Below are positions 13,066 to 21,291 of a DNA stretch of 24,380 nucleotides, piece after piece (the first letter of the stretch is position 1; the number at the start of each line of letters is the position of its first letter). The notes beneath the pieces are model-generated. The model saw only the letters and a list, made by a program, of their open reading frames with translations, was not told the origin of the DNA and did no database searches. This stretch comes from Bacteroidales bacterium UBA1216. Lineage in GTDB: Bacteria; Bacteroidota; Bacteroidia; Bacteroidales; Paludibacteraceae. The translations under genes were made by a program, and so were the position numbers. Where the stretch lies: contig DBXI01000003.1 in assembly GCA_002309255.1 (NCBI GenBank), positions 23,823 to 48,202 on the forward strand, written 5' to 3'.

Positions 13066-15854
13066 AGGTTCCCTCCTTTCTGTTGACCAAACATATTATA
13101 CGACTTGTCTCCAACGATGATCAGTAGTTGACCGTCTTGCAGCAGTTTGCGGCTTGACGCTTCAGGCATTTGCTGTTCAGTGGATTCAAACGATTCGACG
13201 CAACTGCGATAGACCGTGCCGTCTGTAGCAGTCATCTGCACATAGTAACTGCCGTTGAGTCCGCCGGGCTCGTAGAAGAACTGTTCGTTTGCATCTGCTA
13301 TGGGATTGCCGTTTCTGTACCACTGCCAAGAGCTGAAGCTCAAGTCGCGGTCGGGACGGCTGTTGTCGGGGTTGTTATCCACGAACAGCACATCGTCCCA
13401 CTTGCGATGCACGAATCCAACCAGGTCAACGCTGAACGAATAGGTCTGATAACGGTCTTTGCAACCGGATGATGTATAGAATACAATGATAAAGGTATAA
13501 GACCCTACAGGCACTCCGGCCGGCAGTGGCAACTCGATGGCATCGGAGTCAGGCAGCAGAGCGCCCATTTGGTCGGTAAACCCTGCACGGCGTGCCTCAT
13601 CCATAAAGTAGAGATCATAGGTGTCCGGCTCGCCTTGGTTAATCGTATATTCGATGCGCAGCATGGTATCCGTCTCGCAGACAGAGACCACGGGCAGCAC
13701 TTCCACTTCAGGCATCTCTACCACCTTGCACTGCAGCGTCATCTCCACGGCGCAACCCTGGCGCGTAGTGTCGTGCACAAGAATCTGATCGCCATCCGCA
13801 GCAAAGGTGTACGAGAAAACGCGTCCGTCGTGGCAGTGGTAGATATCCGAGTAGGGCAGTGCGGCTTGACAGACGGAAATGACGAGTAAATCGGTGTCAC
13901 GGCATGCCTCGGGCAGGTTGTTGACAACCACCACATGCTCGTTGCGTGAGGTCAGCGGTGTGGTACTGCATTGGGCATCCGTCACGCGGCGTGTGAACGT
14001 GTACCGCCCGGCTGCGGTGCAAGGAAAGACGCAGGTGCTGCTGTCTGCCAATACGCCGTCAATATACAAGGGGTTCTTCGTCTGCGACGGCTGCGGCACC
14101 CACGCACCGGTCGTACTATCCCAGCTACTATATTCAACTTTCCATAAATAGCTGTACTCTCCACTGCCACCGGTGGCGTCCTGCTCACTTTCGACCGTCA
14201 GTGTGCACGGCACGCCCCGCACCGTGTCGGGCTTCTCGTATAGGCTGCCGGGGGCAAACGCATTGAGTACGGTCAGGTACGATCGTCCGGGTGACTCCGT
14301 CCAGTCGGTCGTACACTGGTAGTCATGCACGTAGCGCCGGAACGCGTAGTTGCCCGGCACATCGGTAGGCGTCACCCAGGCTTCGTAAGCGCGATGGCTG
14401 AGGTAAAGGGTGTCCATCGGTGTGTGGGATACAGGCTGTCCGTGCTCATCCATGACCACAGTGTCACGAATAAGCATATAACGGTAGCAGCGTTCGCTGT
14501 CCTGCTCATCATCCTTGCCACCGAGTGGCGCTTTACCTTCACGGTTAGCGTAACTGAGCAGCACATCCGGCTCGCGCCAGCAGGCGGTGTAACTGCCGCC
14601 CATCTGTCCGGCATCGAACTTCTCGTAGCCCTTGACGATCGTGTATATCTGCTTGACACTCGCGCCCTCGGCTACGCTGAGGATCACCTCTTGGTTGCCG
14701 CAGGGACGTACCGTCTCGCCTCGGTTGCCATTGATGCGGATCACCTCTTCGCTGGACGAACTCCATACGGCTGCACTGCTGCTGACCAAGCTGAACGGGC
14801 TACGCGGGCGATTACCTTCCATCGGCGCCCCCACACCCTCTGCGCGCTCCACGGGCAGGTTCTGTGCATCCAACAGGATAGCATCGGTGGAGAGTAACGA
14901 GGCTTCGTGGTCAGCGAAACACACGAGCCGCGGGTAGCGGTACTCGCCATCGCGAACCACATCCCACTCTGCTGTGCCCGCAAACGGACTGCCGGCAGAA
15001 AGAAAAGAAGCTGTCTTTTCGATAGCATAGAGCTTGCTATCCAGGGCATCTGTCGTGCCGTAGCCAGTCGCATAGTTGCGTGTCACTTGCTGGTCGTACC
15101 ATACGACATTCAGGTTCGCCGCGGGTGCTTCGTTGCTGCCGAACAATGCGCCCACGTGATCAGAGCCCTTGCAATAACCGCTGTTATAGCACTCGCGCAG
15201 CACGGCTGTACTCTTGTTTATACCCACAAGACCTCCGACGTGGTTATTGGCATCGGTTATGATGCCGCAGTTGTAGGCATATTCAATCGTACCGTAGTTT
15301 GTGCCGACCAGACCGCCTACGTTGTCGCCGTTATGCGCAATGATCTGCGCCATGTTAAAGCAGTGATCGATCCGCCCGCGATGGATACCTACCAGGCTAC
15401 CCACATTGCTTGTCATATCGGTCATGATCTGTCCCTGCGCCAGCGCGATGTTATGTACCACCGCCTCTGTACCCGTTTCGGCTATTAATCCTGCCGCAGT
15501 AGGAAACGAGTTGAGGATATACAGGTTATAGATCACGTGGTTATTGCCATCCAGTTCGCCACCGAACGGATGCGCGGCGCAGCCTATAGGCTCCCAGCTT
15601 GGTGGCTGTTCTTGCGTACCTCCGAGGTCAAGATCAGCCTCTAAGCGCACGGTGTAACCGGCAAAATCAGTAGTCTGACTCTGTTGTGCTATCCACGCTA
15701 ACTCCTCTGCAGAGCTGATTGTGTAGATTAAACCGTTGATTTCCGGCGCTTTAACTGATCCTCCCCACGGCGCGGAAATTGCCGCAAAGGACTGGCGCGC
15801 CCCTGATGCCATGCTTATCAGCACGGCACCCAATAGTGCAAATGTATGTTTCAT
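13062..15854 (-). CDS. Large secreted adhesin with GLUG repeats and Ig/PKD-like modules
   Basis: 930 aa. A signal peptide (~1-24) is followed by a beta-helix-like region with GLUG repeats (~150-240: NVGSLVGIHRGRIDHCFN, NVGGLVGTNYGTIEYAYNCG, HVGGLVGINKS). The long remainder is beta-rich with Ig/PKD-like modules, e.g. YTFTRRVTDAQC, GSYTFIIVFYTSSGCKDRYQ and SWQWYRNGNPIADANEQFFY. The last ~30 residues (KLLQDGQLLIIVGDKSYNMFGQQKG) form the tail shared with the other surface proteins. GLUG proteins are surface adhesins or protease-like in other bacteria; no catalytic motif is seen here. It lies 10 nt after the LRR gene and overlaps the barrel gene by 4 nt. Confidence 0.85.
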   Translation of the reverse strand: MKHTFALLGAVLISMASGARQSFAAISAPWGGSVKAPEINGLIYTISSAEELAWIAQQSQTTDFAGYTVRLEADLDLGGTQEQPPSWEPIGCAAHPFGGELDGNNHVIYNLYILNSFPTAAGLIAETGTEAVVHNIALAQGQIMTDMTSNVGSLVGIHRGRIDHCFNMAQIIAHNGDNVGGLVGTNYGTIEYAYNCGIITDANNHVGGLVGINKSTAVLRECYNSGYCKGSDHVGALFGSNEAPAANLNVVWYDQQVTRNYATGYGTTDALDSKLYAIEKTASFLSAGSPFAGTAEWDVVRDGEYRYPRLVCFADHEASLLSTDAILLDAQNLPVERAEGVGAPMEGNRPRSPFSLVSSSAAVWSSSSEEVIRINGNRGETVRPCGNQEVILSVAEGASVKQIYTIVKGYEKFDAGQMGGSYTACWREPDVLLSYANREGKAPLGGKDDEQDSERCYRYMLIRDTVVMDEHGQPVSHTPMDTLYLSHRAYEAWVTPTDVPGNYAFRRYVHDYQCTTDWTESPGRSYLTVLNAFAPGSLYEKPDTVRGVPCTLTVESEQDATGGSGEYSYLWKVEYSSWDSTTGAWVPQPSQTKNPLYIDGVLADSSTCVFPCTAAGRYTFTRRVTDAQCSTTPLTSRNEHVVVVNNLPEACRDTDLLVISVCQAALPYSDIYHCHDGRVFSYTFAADGDQILVHDTTRQGCAVEMTLQCKVVEMPEVEVLPVVSVCETDTMLRIEYTINQGEPDTYDLYFMDEARRAGFTDQMGALLPDSDAIELPLPAGVPVGSYTFIIVFYTSSGCKDRYQTYSFSVDLVGFVHRKWDDVLFVDNNPDNSRPDRDLSFSSWQWYRNGNPIADANEQFFYEPGGLNGSYYVQMTATDGTVYRSCVESFESTEQQMPEASSRKLLQDGQLLIIVGDKSYNMFGQQKGGNL

Positions 15855-15864
15855 AGGAGTGATA

Positions 15865-17946
15865 TTACTCTATCCGCTGACCGGTTATAGTAAATGTGCC
15901 TTCAGGCGTGATTAATAGAAGACCATGCGAAATTGAGAATTGACAATTCTTCCGATCTGCTGACGCCGTATGGATAATTAACATTTGTCCTGCGGGCGCT
16001 GTTTGTTCGGCATCCGTAGCCACATTCTTATCTGGATCGTCTGGGATGATCGGCGGAGTGGGCAGCACTTCGTTGCCGTCTTTGTATTTGAGTTCACCCT
16101 CATAGCCGGTGGTGGCGAAATCACCGATATATACGTGCAGCGGCTTGTCACCAGCATCCAATACGGATAGCACATAACTATATCGCGAAGCTTCATCCAA
16201 ACCGGTGACCTTGAACGACAGCGTATAAGGCTGAGATTCATTTACCATTTGTTTATTTATCATTTTGGCATTTTCTCTTCTCGGTGCGGAAAAGTTGATG
16301 CCAAGCAGCTGACCTCTATTGCCGAGCGTCAGACGGCAGAATACATGACCATCCTTGTAGATGTCTATCTGGTACGAATTTGCCGATGAGTCCGTCGGCC
16401 AGGTGAAGTCCGCGGTGGTCTCTGCGGCATCCACTGTCACCGTGCGTTGGATCATCGCCGAGTCGGGTGTTTCGTTCATGCGGAACCGTCCCCAATACGG
16501 ATGTTCGCGGTAGAGCTTGCGGCTGTCGGGCAGCACGGAAAGCAAGGCGCTGTCGGGAATGTCGGCGAGTGTCCCGTCGCTCACTGTAGGCGGCGTAGCT
16601 GCCCAGACTGTGATATGTGTTATAGCGCTATCGCCCTTGAATGCGTTGTCACCGATCAGCACTACGTTCTTGCCAATAGTCAGTTCGCGTAGCGCCGACC
16701 AGTTCTCAAACGCATTCGTGCCGATTGATACTACCTTATTAGGAACGACGAGGGTATCTTGCAGCTTGATTCCCGAAAACGCACTACCGCCTACCATCGT
16801 CAGTCCTGCCGGCAGTATGATTGAGTCCAACGCCGGACAACCGGAAAACGCGTTGTCACCGATGGTTGTTACCCCGTCCGGAAGATGCACACGCGCCAAG
16901 CTACTGCAACCGTTGAACGTCGATGAACTGATAGCCGTCAGTCCGTCAGGCAGATTGATCTGCTTGAGTTTGCTGCATCCCTTGAATGCCTCTTGGTGGA
17001 TAGCAGTCAGCGTGGAGGGCAAACTGACGGTCTCTAACTTCGCGTTGCCGGAAAAAGCGCCACTGCCGATATATTTACATCCTTCGGGTAATTCTATTTT
17101 CTGCTGACGCACATACTGACACAGGTTGGCGGGAACAAACTCCACATCCGGACCGAAAATAAAACTGTTGCTGAAATAGTCGTACAGATTCCGAAATACC
17201 GATGACGAACTCGGCGGGTTCTTGGCGTTCCATACAATAACAGGATTGCCATGATAACACCAGGATATTTGTTTGCCGGAGCGGAAGGTTGCCGGGAAGA
17301 ACAGTGTGTCCCGAATAGGAATTGTAGCTACTGCGTTCTGGTCGTACTCCGCATGATTCGGCTCTCCGTCAAATATACTACCGTCAATCTCCTCCAGACA
17401 ATCCGACCAGCGGACAGAGTTCAAGGCATAACAGTTCATGAACGTCATCTGACCGATATACTTGATGCCCTTTCCCAAGTCGCACTTCACCATCGTCGTG
17501 CAGTTGGCGAAGGCGTATTGTCCTACCGTGTCCACCGAGTTAGGCAGTTTGATCTCTTTCAGCTTATAGCATTTCTCAAACAGATTCGCAGGAATCTTCG
17601 TCACGCCTTCGGGTATCTCGCATGCCGTCAGGTTCCACCAGTCGCGGAAAATAGCACCGCTGAATCCTGTCAATCCTTCCGGCAGACTGATTGTCTTGCA
17701 GGAGTTGTACGGATAATAGGTCTCATAATTCGTCGCCCACGACGAAGCCTGTAGCACCTGTTTATTCCACCAGAGGCTGTCCACGGTGTTCTTGAGCACG
17801 CCGTATCCCTCGATAGTCATGTGCGCGGTCTCAGTGTCGTACGACCACGTCAGGTGCTCGCCGCACACGCCGTTGTACACCGTAGCTTGCACACTGCTGC
17901 CAAGCATTGCCAGGCTGACAAGAATAATACATACTTTCGTTTTCAT
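15865..17946 (-). CDS. BspA-like LRR surface protein
   Basis: 693 aa. Signal peptide 1-21, two LRR_5 blocks (about 80-190 and 275-450; units such as LPDGVTTIGDNAFSGCPAL), then an Fn3-like domain (~503-615: TADFTWPTDSSANSYQIDIYKDG) and the short tail (~669-693: FSISHGLLLITPEGTFTITGQRIE). The Fn3-like domain resembles that of the neighbouring 447-aa protein, including the G(Q/I)(L/M).G(I/L).F segment. BspA-like proteins bind host or matrix components. Export and anchoring are inferred. It lies 9 nt after the 447-aa gene and 10 nt before the GLUG gene, in one operon. Confidence 0.88.
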   Translation of the reverse strand: MKTKVCIILVSLAMLGSSVQATVYNGVCGEHLTWSYDTETAHMTIEGYGVLKNTVDSLWWNKQVLQASSWATNYETYYPYNSCKTISLPEGLTGFSGAIFRDWWNLTACEIPEGVTKIPANLFEKCYKLKEIKLPNSVDTVGQYAFANCTTMVKCDLGKGIKYIGQMTFMNCYALNSVRWSDCLEEIDGSIFDGEPNHAEYDQNAVATIPIRDTLFFPATFRSGKQISWCYHGNPVIVWNAKNPPSSSSVFRNLYDYFSNSFIFGPDVEFVPANLCQYVRQQKIELPEGCKYIGSGAFSGNAKLETVSLPSTLTAIHQEAFKGCSKLKQINLPDGLTAISSSTFNGCSSLARVHLPDGVTTIGDNAFSGCPALDSIILPAGLTMVGGSAFSGIKLQDTLVVPNKVVSIGTNAFENWSALRELTIGKNVVLIGDNAFKGDSAITHITVWAATPPTVSDGTLADIPDSALLSVLPDSRKLYREHPYWGRFRMNETPDSAMIQRTVTVDAAETTADFTWPTDSSANSYQIDIYKDGHVFCRLTLGNRGQLLGINFSAPRRENAKMINKQMVNESQPYTLSFKVTGLDEASRYSYVLSVLDAGDKPLHVYIGDFATTGYEGELKYKDGNEVLPTPPIIPDDPDKNVATDAEQTAPAGQMLIIHTASADRKNCQFSISHGLLLITPEGTFTITGQRIE
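15937..15951. repeat. Perfect palindrome at the edge of the C-terminal tail
   Basis: AGAATTG-A-CAATTCT inside the 693-aa gene, encoding the residues just before the tail. With the neighbouring AATTGAGAATTG it looks like the AATTGTCAATTCTCAATT-type sequence often seen between genes in Bacteroidales. This may be a small insertion into a gene. Confidence 0.45.
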
Positions 17947-17955
17947 GATCGCATA

Positions 17956-19299
17956 TTATTTGATTCGGTTCCCTTGTACATCGTACATGCGTCCGTTGTA
18001 CATCAAATAGATTTGTCCGTCTCGCAGCACCTTTGTACATTGTTCATCGTGCCCTTGTATATTAATTATCTGCGTGGGTGTTTCGACAGCAGCAGCTGTA
18101 TGGAATTGACCGGAAACGTTGCTGATGGTTTGAGCGTTACTGTCTTCACCGTTGATAGAGTACCAATAGTCCGTATTGGATTGCAAGCCTTGAAGCGTGT
18201 AGAAGAACAGTCTGGTCGTATATTCGCCGTCCGACTCGCTATGGCGTGTCGGTGCATGAGGGTTAAAGTGCAGACCTGTCATAATCCCGTTGCGGTCAAA
18301 AGTGATGATGAATACCTCTTCCGTCCGCGTGCTGTCGGAATATACGTGCAACGTATAGGTCTCGGCGCTCGGAACCGATGTCCATTGGAAGATGGCACTA
18401 TTCGTATTCGGCACAACCGGAAAAAGTTCGCTGCCGTCATGTTTTTGCACGAGACGTACAGCCTTGCCCACATAATTGTTGCTCATTTGTCCGTTGCGGT
18501 TCACATTTCCGTTATGGTAAGTTACCATGTAATAACTGTTACTTTTCGTCCAGTAGCGCCCTTCCTGCTCTGTATATACCGTATGGCAATAGGCGGTGTA
18601 CCATGGTGTCATGTTGCGCTCCAGAGTTATCGGCAGAAAGACGGCACCTGCCATCTCCATCAGCATCCACTCGTCGGCGGAATATTTGTTGGGCGCAGCA
18701 GTCGAATCGGTGTTGTTGTGCGCCTTGAACGTCAGTCCTTCGGGTATGATCCAGTTGTCAGGCAATAGTATTGTTCCGTTCACGCCGTTTACTGTCCCAA
18801 CGCCGAAAAGCGATTCTGCGCTGTCGCGCTCCCAAATGACGTATTCCCACTCGGATTTGGTCAGCGTTCGCCAGAGCTTGCTTTTGTTGCCCCCATTGGC
18901 AATAGCATTGTTGCCCCATTCGTTCCAGGAGTTGTAGTCGCTGTTGCTGGTTGAGCCGGTAGTGGGCTTGGTGCCTGTGCCCCAACCGAACAGATCCATC
19001 CAACCCTTGTACTTGTAACCATAGGCATAGGTGTAGGTGTAGAACAGTTCATTATTGGATTTGACCCCATCTTCATATACTGTTCCCAATTCACCGTTTC
19101 CCACGAAGTCCCACTGGTTGTAGGCAAAACGCCAAGTAGTGGTGCTGGGCTGGTACTGCAGGTTTCCTCGCGAGAAGGCAACGGTGTCCGTCGCACTGAT
19201 GGCGAACCTGCCACGCAAGGCACCTTCCGTCGCGTACGCGCTCGTTCCATACATAGCAGTGAGCAAACCAAATGAGATAAACAGAACTGACTTTTTCAT
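17956..19299 (-). CDS. Secreted protein with C-type-lectin/FGE-like fold, Fn3-like domain and shared tail
   Basis: 447 aa. Signal peptide 1-23. Residues ~29-285 match the large family of gut Bacteroidota surface proteins with an FGE/C-type-lectin-like fold: GRFAISATDTVAFSRGNLQYQ, WRFAYNQWDFVG, WMDLFGWGTG, ANGGN..LWRTLTKSEWEYV, GVNGTILLPDNW, AGAVFLP, YWTKS...GKAVRLVQ. An Fn3-like domain (~300-400) and the tail KVLRDGQIYLMYNGRMYDVQGNRIK follow. The end of the lectin-like domain (251-276) is rich in Asn/Tyr codons. First gene of the operon, with a ~110-nt leader from the promoter at 19449-19418. Function is probably ligand binding at the cell surface. Confidence 0.85.
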   Translation of the reverse strand: MKKSVLFISFGLLTAMYGTSAYATEGALRGRFAISATDTVAFSRGNLQYQPSTTTWRFAYNQWDFVGNGELGTVYEDGVKSNNELFYTYTYAYGYKYKGWMDLFGWGTGTKPTTGSTSNSDYNSWNEWGNNAIANGGNKSKLWRTLTKSEWEYVIWERDSAESLFGVGTVNGVNGTILLPDNWIIPEGLTFKAHNNTDSTAAPNKYSADEWMLMEMAGAVFLPITLERNMTPWYTAYCHTVYTEQEGRYWTKSNSYYMVTYHNGNVNRNGQMSNNYVGKAVRLVQKHDGSELFPVVPNTNSAIFQWTSVPSAETYTLHVYSDSTRTEEVFIITFDRNGIMTGLHFNPHAPTRHSESDGEYTTRLFFYTLQGLQSNTDYWYSINGEDSNAQTISNVSGQFHTAAAVETPTQIINIQGHDEQCTKVLRDGQIYLMYNGRMYDVQGNRIK

Positions 19300-19367
19300 G
19301 CAAAATATATGTTTTGTTTAAAAAATGAACTTTTTTTATGCCTTTCGCAAAAAATCTTGCCGGCACA

Positions 19368-19399
19368 TTTGCAAGTTTCAAAAAATTATCGTAATTTTG
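19368..19399 (+). promoter_or_regulatory. Promoter of the TPR regulator gene
   Basis: TTTG (19368-19371), 20-nt spacer, TAATTTTG (19392-19399). Expected start ~19406, giving a leader of ~100 nt before ATG 19505. It interlocks with the opposite promoter at 19418-19449. Confidence 0.75.
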
Positions 19400-19417
19400 T
19401 CTTACGATTTGACGATG

Positions 19418-19449
19418 CAAAGGTACGACTTTTTTTTGAAATATGCAAA
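19418..19449 (-). promoter_or_regulatory. Promoter of the surface-protein operon
   Basis: On the minus strand: TTTG (19449-19446), 20-nt spacer, TACCTTTG (19425-19418). Expected start ~19411, so the leader to ATG 19299 is ~110 nt and crosses the regulator's promoter. Confidence 0.85.
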
Positions 19450-19504
19450 TTTTGCAGTTGTACGATGCTGTTTTTATGACAAACAATCGCTACTGAAAAT
19501 CAAT

Positions 19505-20983
19505 ATGTTAAAAAATATAACACAAAATAAAGTTGTACGGCCTGTTTTGAGTGTGCTTTTTTGTGTGTCGGTTTTTGTCACTTCATGTCATTTTGGCGAT
19601 TATGAGGCAAAAAATCGTCTTGAGGAGGGCGAGCGCTTGTATCGGTTAGGAACCTCATCCAATCAGCATAGCAAGTACGAGGAATCGACCCTGTATCTCA
19701 AGCAGGCGGAGGAAGTGCTGCTGGATATTCAGACATCAGATGTCAGCATTCTGTCGCAGCGCAACAAACTGCTCGGACTGACATGGTTCTACTTGGGTAA
19801 CTCCAGCGAGAGCGACCTGCTCTACAACGTGGCGCAGGACTACTACCGCAAGTCTATACCCCTGCTGGCGCAGAGCGGTAACAACGTTTTTCTGAGTTGC
19901 GCCTGGCGCGATCTGGCTCGCACAACAGCTATCACGCACGGCGAGCAAGATAGTGTGCTGCTCTACTTCTGCCACGCTGATGAGTGCGCACGTCAGGTGC
20001 AGAACGATCTGCTTGTGTTGGATATATCCGCCTATCGTTATCAGCTCTGTTACCCAGACAGCGTGGCGCAGCGGCTCGATGTATGCCGCCGGCTGGCTGA
20101 GGATCACGGTGCACACGCACGATACTCCGAGCTGGTAGAGTTGCTGCTGGCTGAGCAGCAGACTGATTCCGCGGCTTTCTATCTTGAGCGACTGCAACCC
20201 AAGGATTCGGCTTACACCTATTGGTTCGAGCAGAGCTACACCTATCTGAAGAGCAAGGTGCTGCGTCAGCAGGGCAAGGCAGACAAGGCATACGCCGTGC
20301 TGCTTGACCTGTATGACCGCAAGATCGATGAGCTCCAGCGCGACGCAGGCGCACGCACGTATGCGCTCACGCTACAATATGATGTGGCGCGCGAGAAGCA
20401 ACTGGCTGAACAGGCGCGTAGCGAGCGGCAACTGCAACGAACGATCTCCATCGCACTGGTGCTGGTGTTAGCCTTGGTGATTGCGCTGCTGTTCGTGCTT
20501 TCGCGCTATTGGCGGCAACGACGACGTGAACAGACCGCCGCCCTGCAGGCGCTGCAGAACAAGTACGTGCAGCAACTGCAACTCGCCTTAGAGCGGCTGC
20601 AACAGAAGGTCAGCCTCACTCGCGAGATAGAGATGCAGCGCATGCGCGGCAATGAGGTGGAGTTCCCCAAGTGGCTGCAGACCTACCGCGATGAGCAACT
20701 GACGATGAACAGGGAGAGTCTGGACGAGCTCATCGCTTCGGTGGATAACGCCTTGGACGGCGCTATCAGCCGCCTGCGGCACGACTATCCGCAACTGACG
20801 GAGAGCGACATGCAGTTTGCCATACTGAGTATCATTGGCGCTTCGGACAACGACATGAGTATCCTGCTGAATGTGCAGAAACAGACTATCTATCACCGCC
20901 GGCAGATCGTGCGCAAGCATATCGACCCCGCCATCAGCGATATAGATATCTGGCTGCAGAAATACGTGCTACAGGTTCAATAG
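19505..20983 (+). CDS. TPR lipoprotein regulator with one transmembrane helix and C-terminal HTH-like domain
   Basis: 492 aa from ATG 19505. This start puts a lipoprotein signal at the N-terminus (VLFCVSVFVTSC, lipid cysteine C28) and fits the promoter; starting at ATG 19325 would add 60 residues encoded across the promoter. Residues ~35-300 are TPR-like helical repeats (EESTLYLKQAEEVLL, AQDYYRKSIPLLAQSG). One transmembrane helix (~312-336) and a coiled coil follow, and the end (LTESDMQFAILSIIGASDNDMSILL...TIYHRRQIVRKHI) resembles the LuxR-like HTH of Bacteroidota TPR regulators. It should sit in the membrane with the TPRs outside and the HTH in the cytoplasm. Being back-to-back with the surface operon, it probably controls it (inference). 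Confidence 0.85.
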   Translation: MLKNITQNKVVRPVLSVLFCVSVFVTSCHFGDYEAKNRLEEGERLYRLGTSSNQHSKYEESTLYLKQAEEVLLDIQTSDVSILSQRNKLLGLTWFYLGNSSESDLLYNVAQDYYRKSIPLLAQSGNNVFLSCAWRDLARTTAITHGEQDSVLLYFCHADECARQVQNDLLVLDISAYRYQLCYPDSVAQRLDVCRRLAEDHGAHARYSELVELLLAEQQTDSAAFYLERLQPKDSAYTYWFEQSYTYLKSKVLRQQGKADKAYAVLLDLYDRKIDELQRDAGARTYALTLQYDVAREKQLAEQARSERQLQRTISIALVLVLALVIALLFVLSRYWRQRRREQTAALQALQNKYVQQLQLALERLQQKVSLTREIEMQRMRGNEVEFPKWLQTYRDEQLTMNRESLDELIASVDNALDGAISRLRHDYPQLTESDMQFAILSIIGASDNDMSILLNVQKQTIYHRRQIVRKHIDPAISDIDIWLQKYVLQVQ

Positions 20984-21245
20984 GCAATCAATATACTTAG
21001 TGGGTGTGCAAAAATTCGGGCACACACTCTATTTATAAATAGTACTTTCAGAAAAATCCATTTTTGCAACAAAAACGGTCTATAGCATGAGAATTTTTTG
21101 CATATGTCAAGAAAATGTATAAATTTTGCGCTGTTTTCAAAATACATGAAAAAGGATCAGAATATATGAAGATAGCCCGAAACGAACATCTGTTTGGCTT
21201 TGATGCCGGCAAATGTGTACAAATAGATTCAGATTAGAATTACAA
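20984..21245. other. Spacer with hairpins between regulator and transporter
   Basis: GTGTGC/GCACAC around a 10-nt loop (~21005-21026), then the perfect palindrome CTATTTATAAATAG (21029-21042). Together they may end the regulator transcript, although no long T-run follows. The rest is AT-rich without a gene. Confidence 0.45.
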
Positions 21246-21277
21246 TTTGCAAATGTCAATTTTTTTTTGTATCTTTG
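21246..21277 (+). promoter_or_regulatory. Promoter of the ABC transporter/AraC operon
   Basis: TTTG (21246-21249), 20-nt spacer, TATCTTTG (21270-21277). Expected start ~21284, which leaves a leader of only about 8-14 nt before ATG 21292 or ATG 21298. Confidence 0.85.
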
Positions 21278-21291
21278 CGGCAAATTAAACT

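Noticed and set aside
12502..13086. Long plus-strand frames antisense to the surface operon (e.g. 12502-13086, 14325-14897, 14907-15488, 17821-18768)
   Set aside because: They are shadows of well-supported minus-strand genes; no signal, promoter or family was found.
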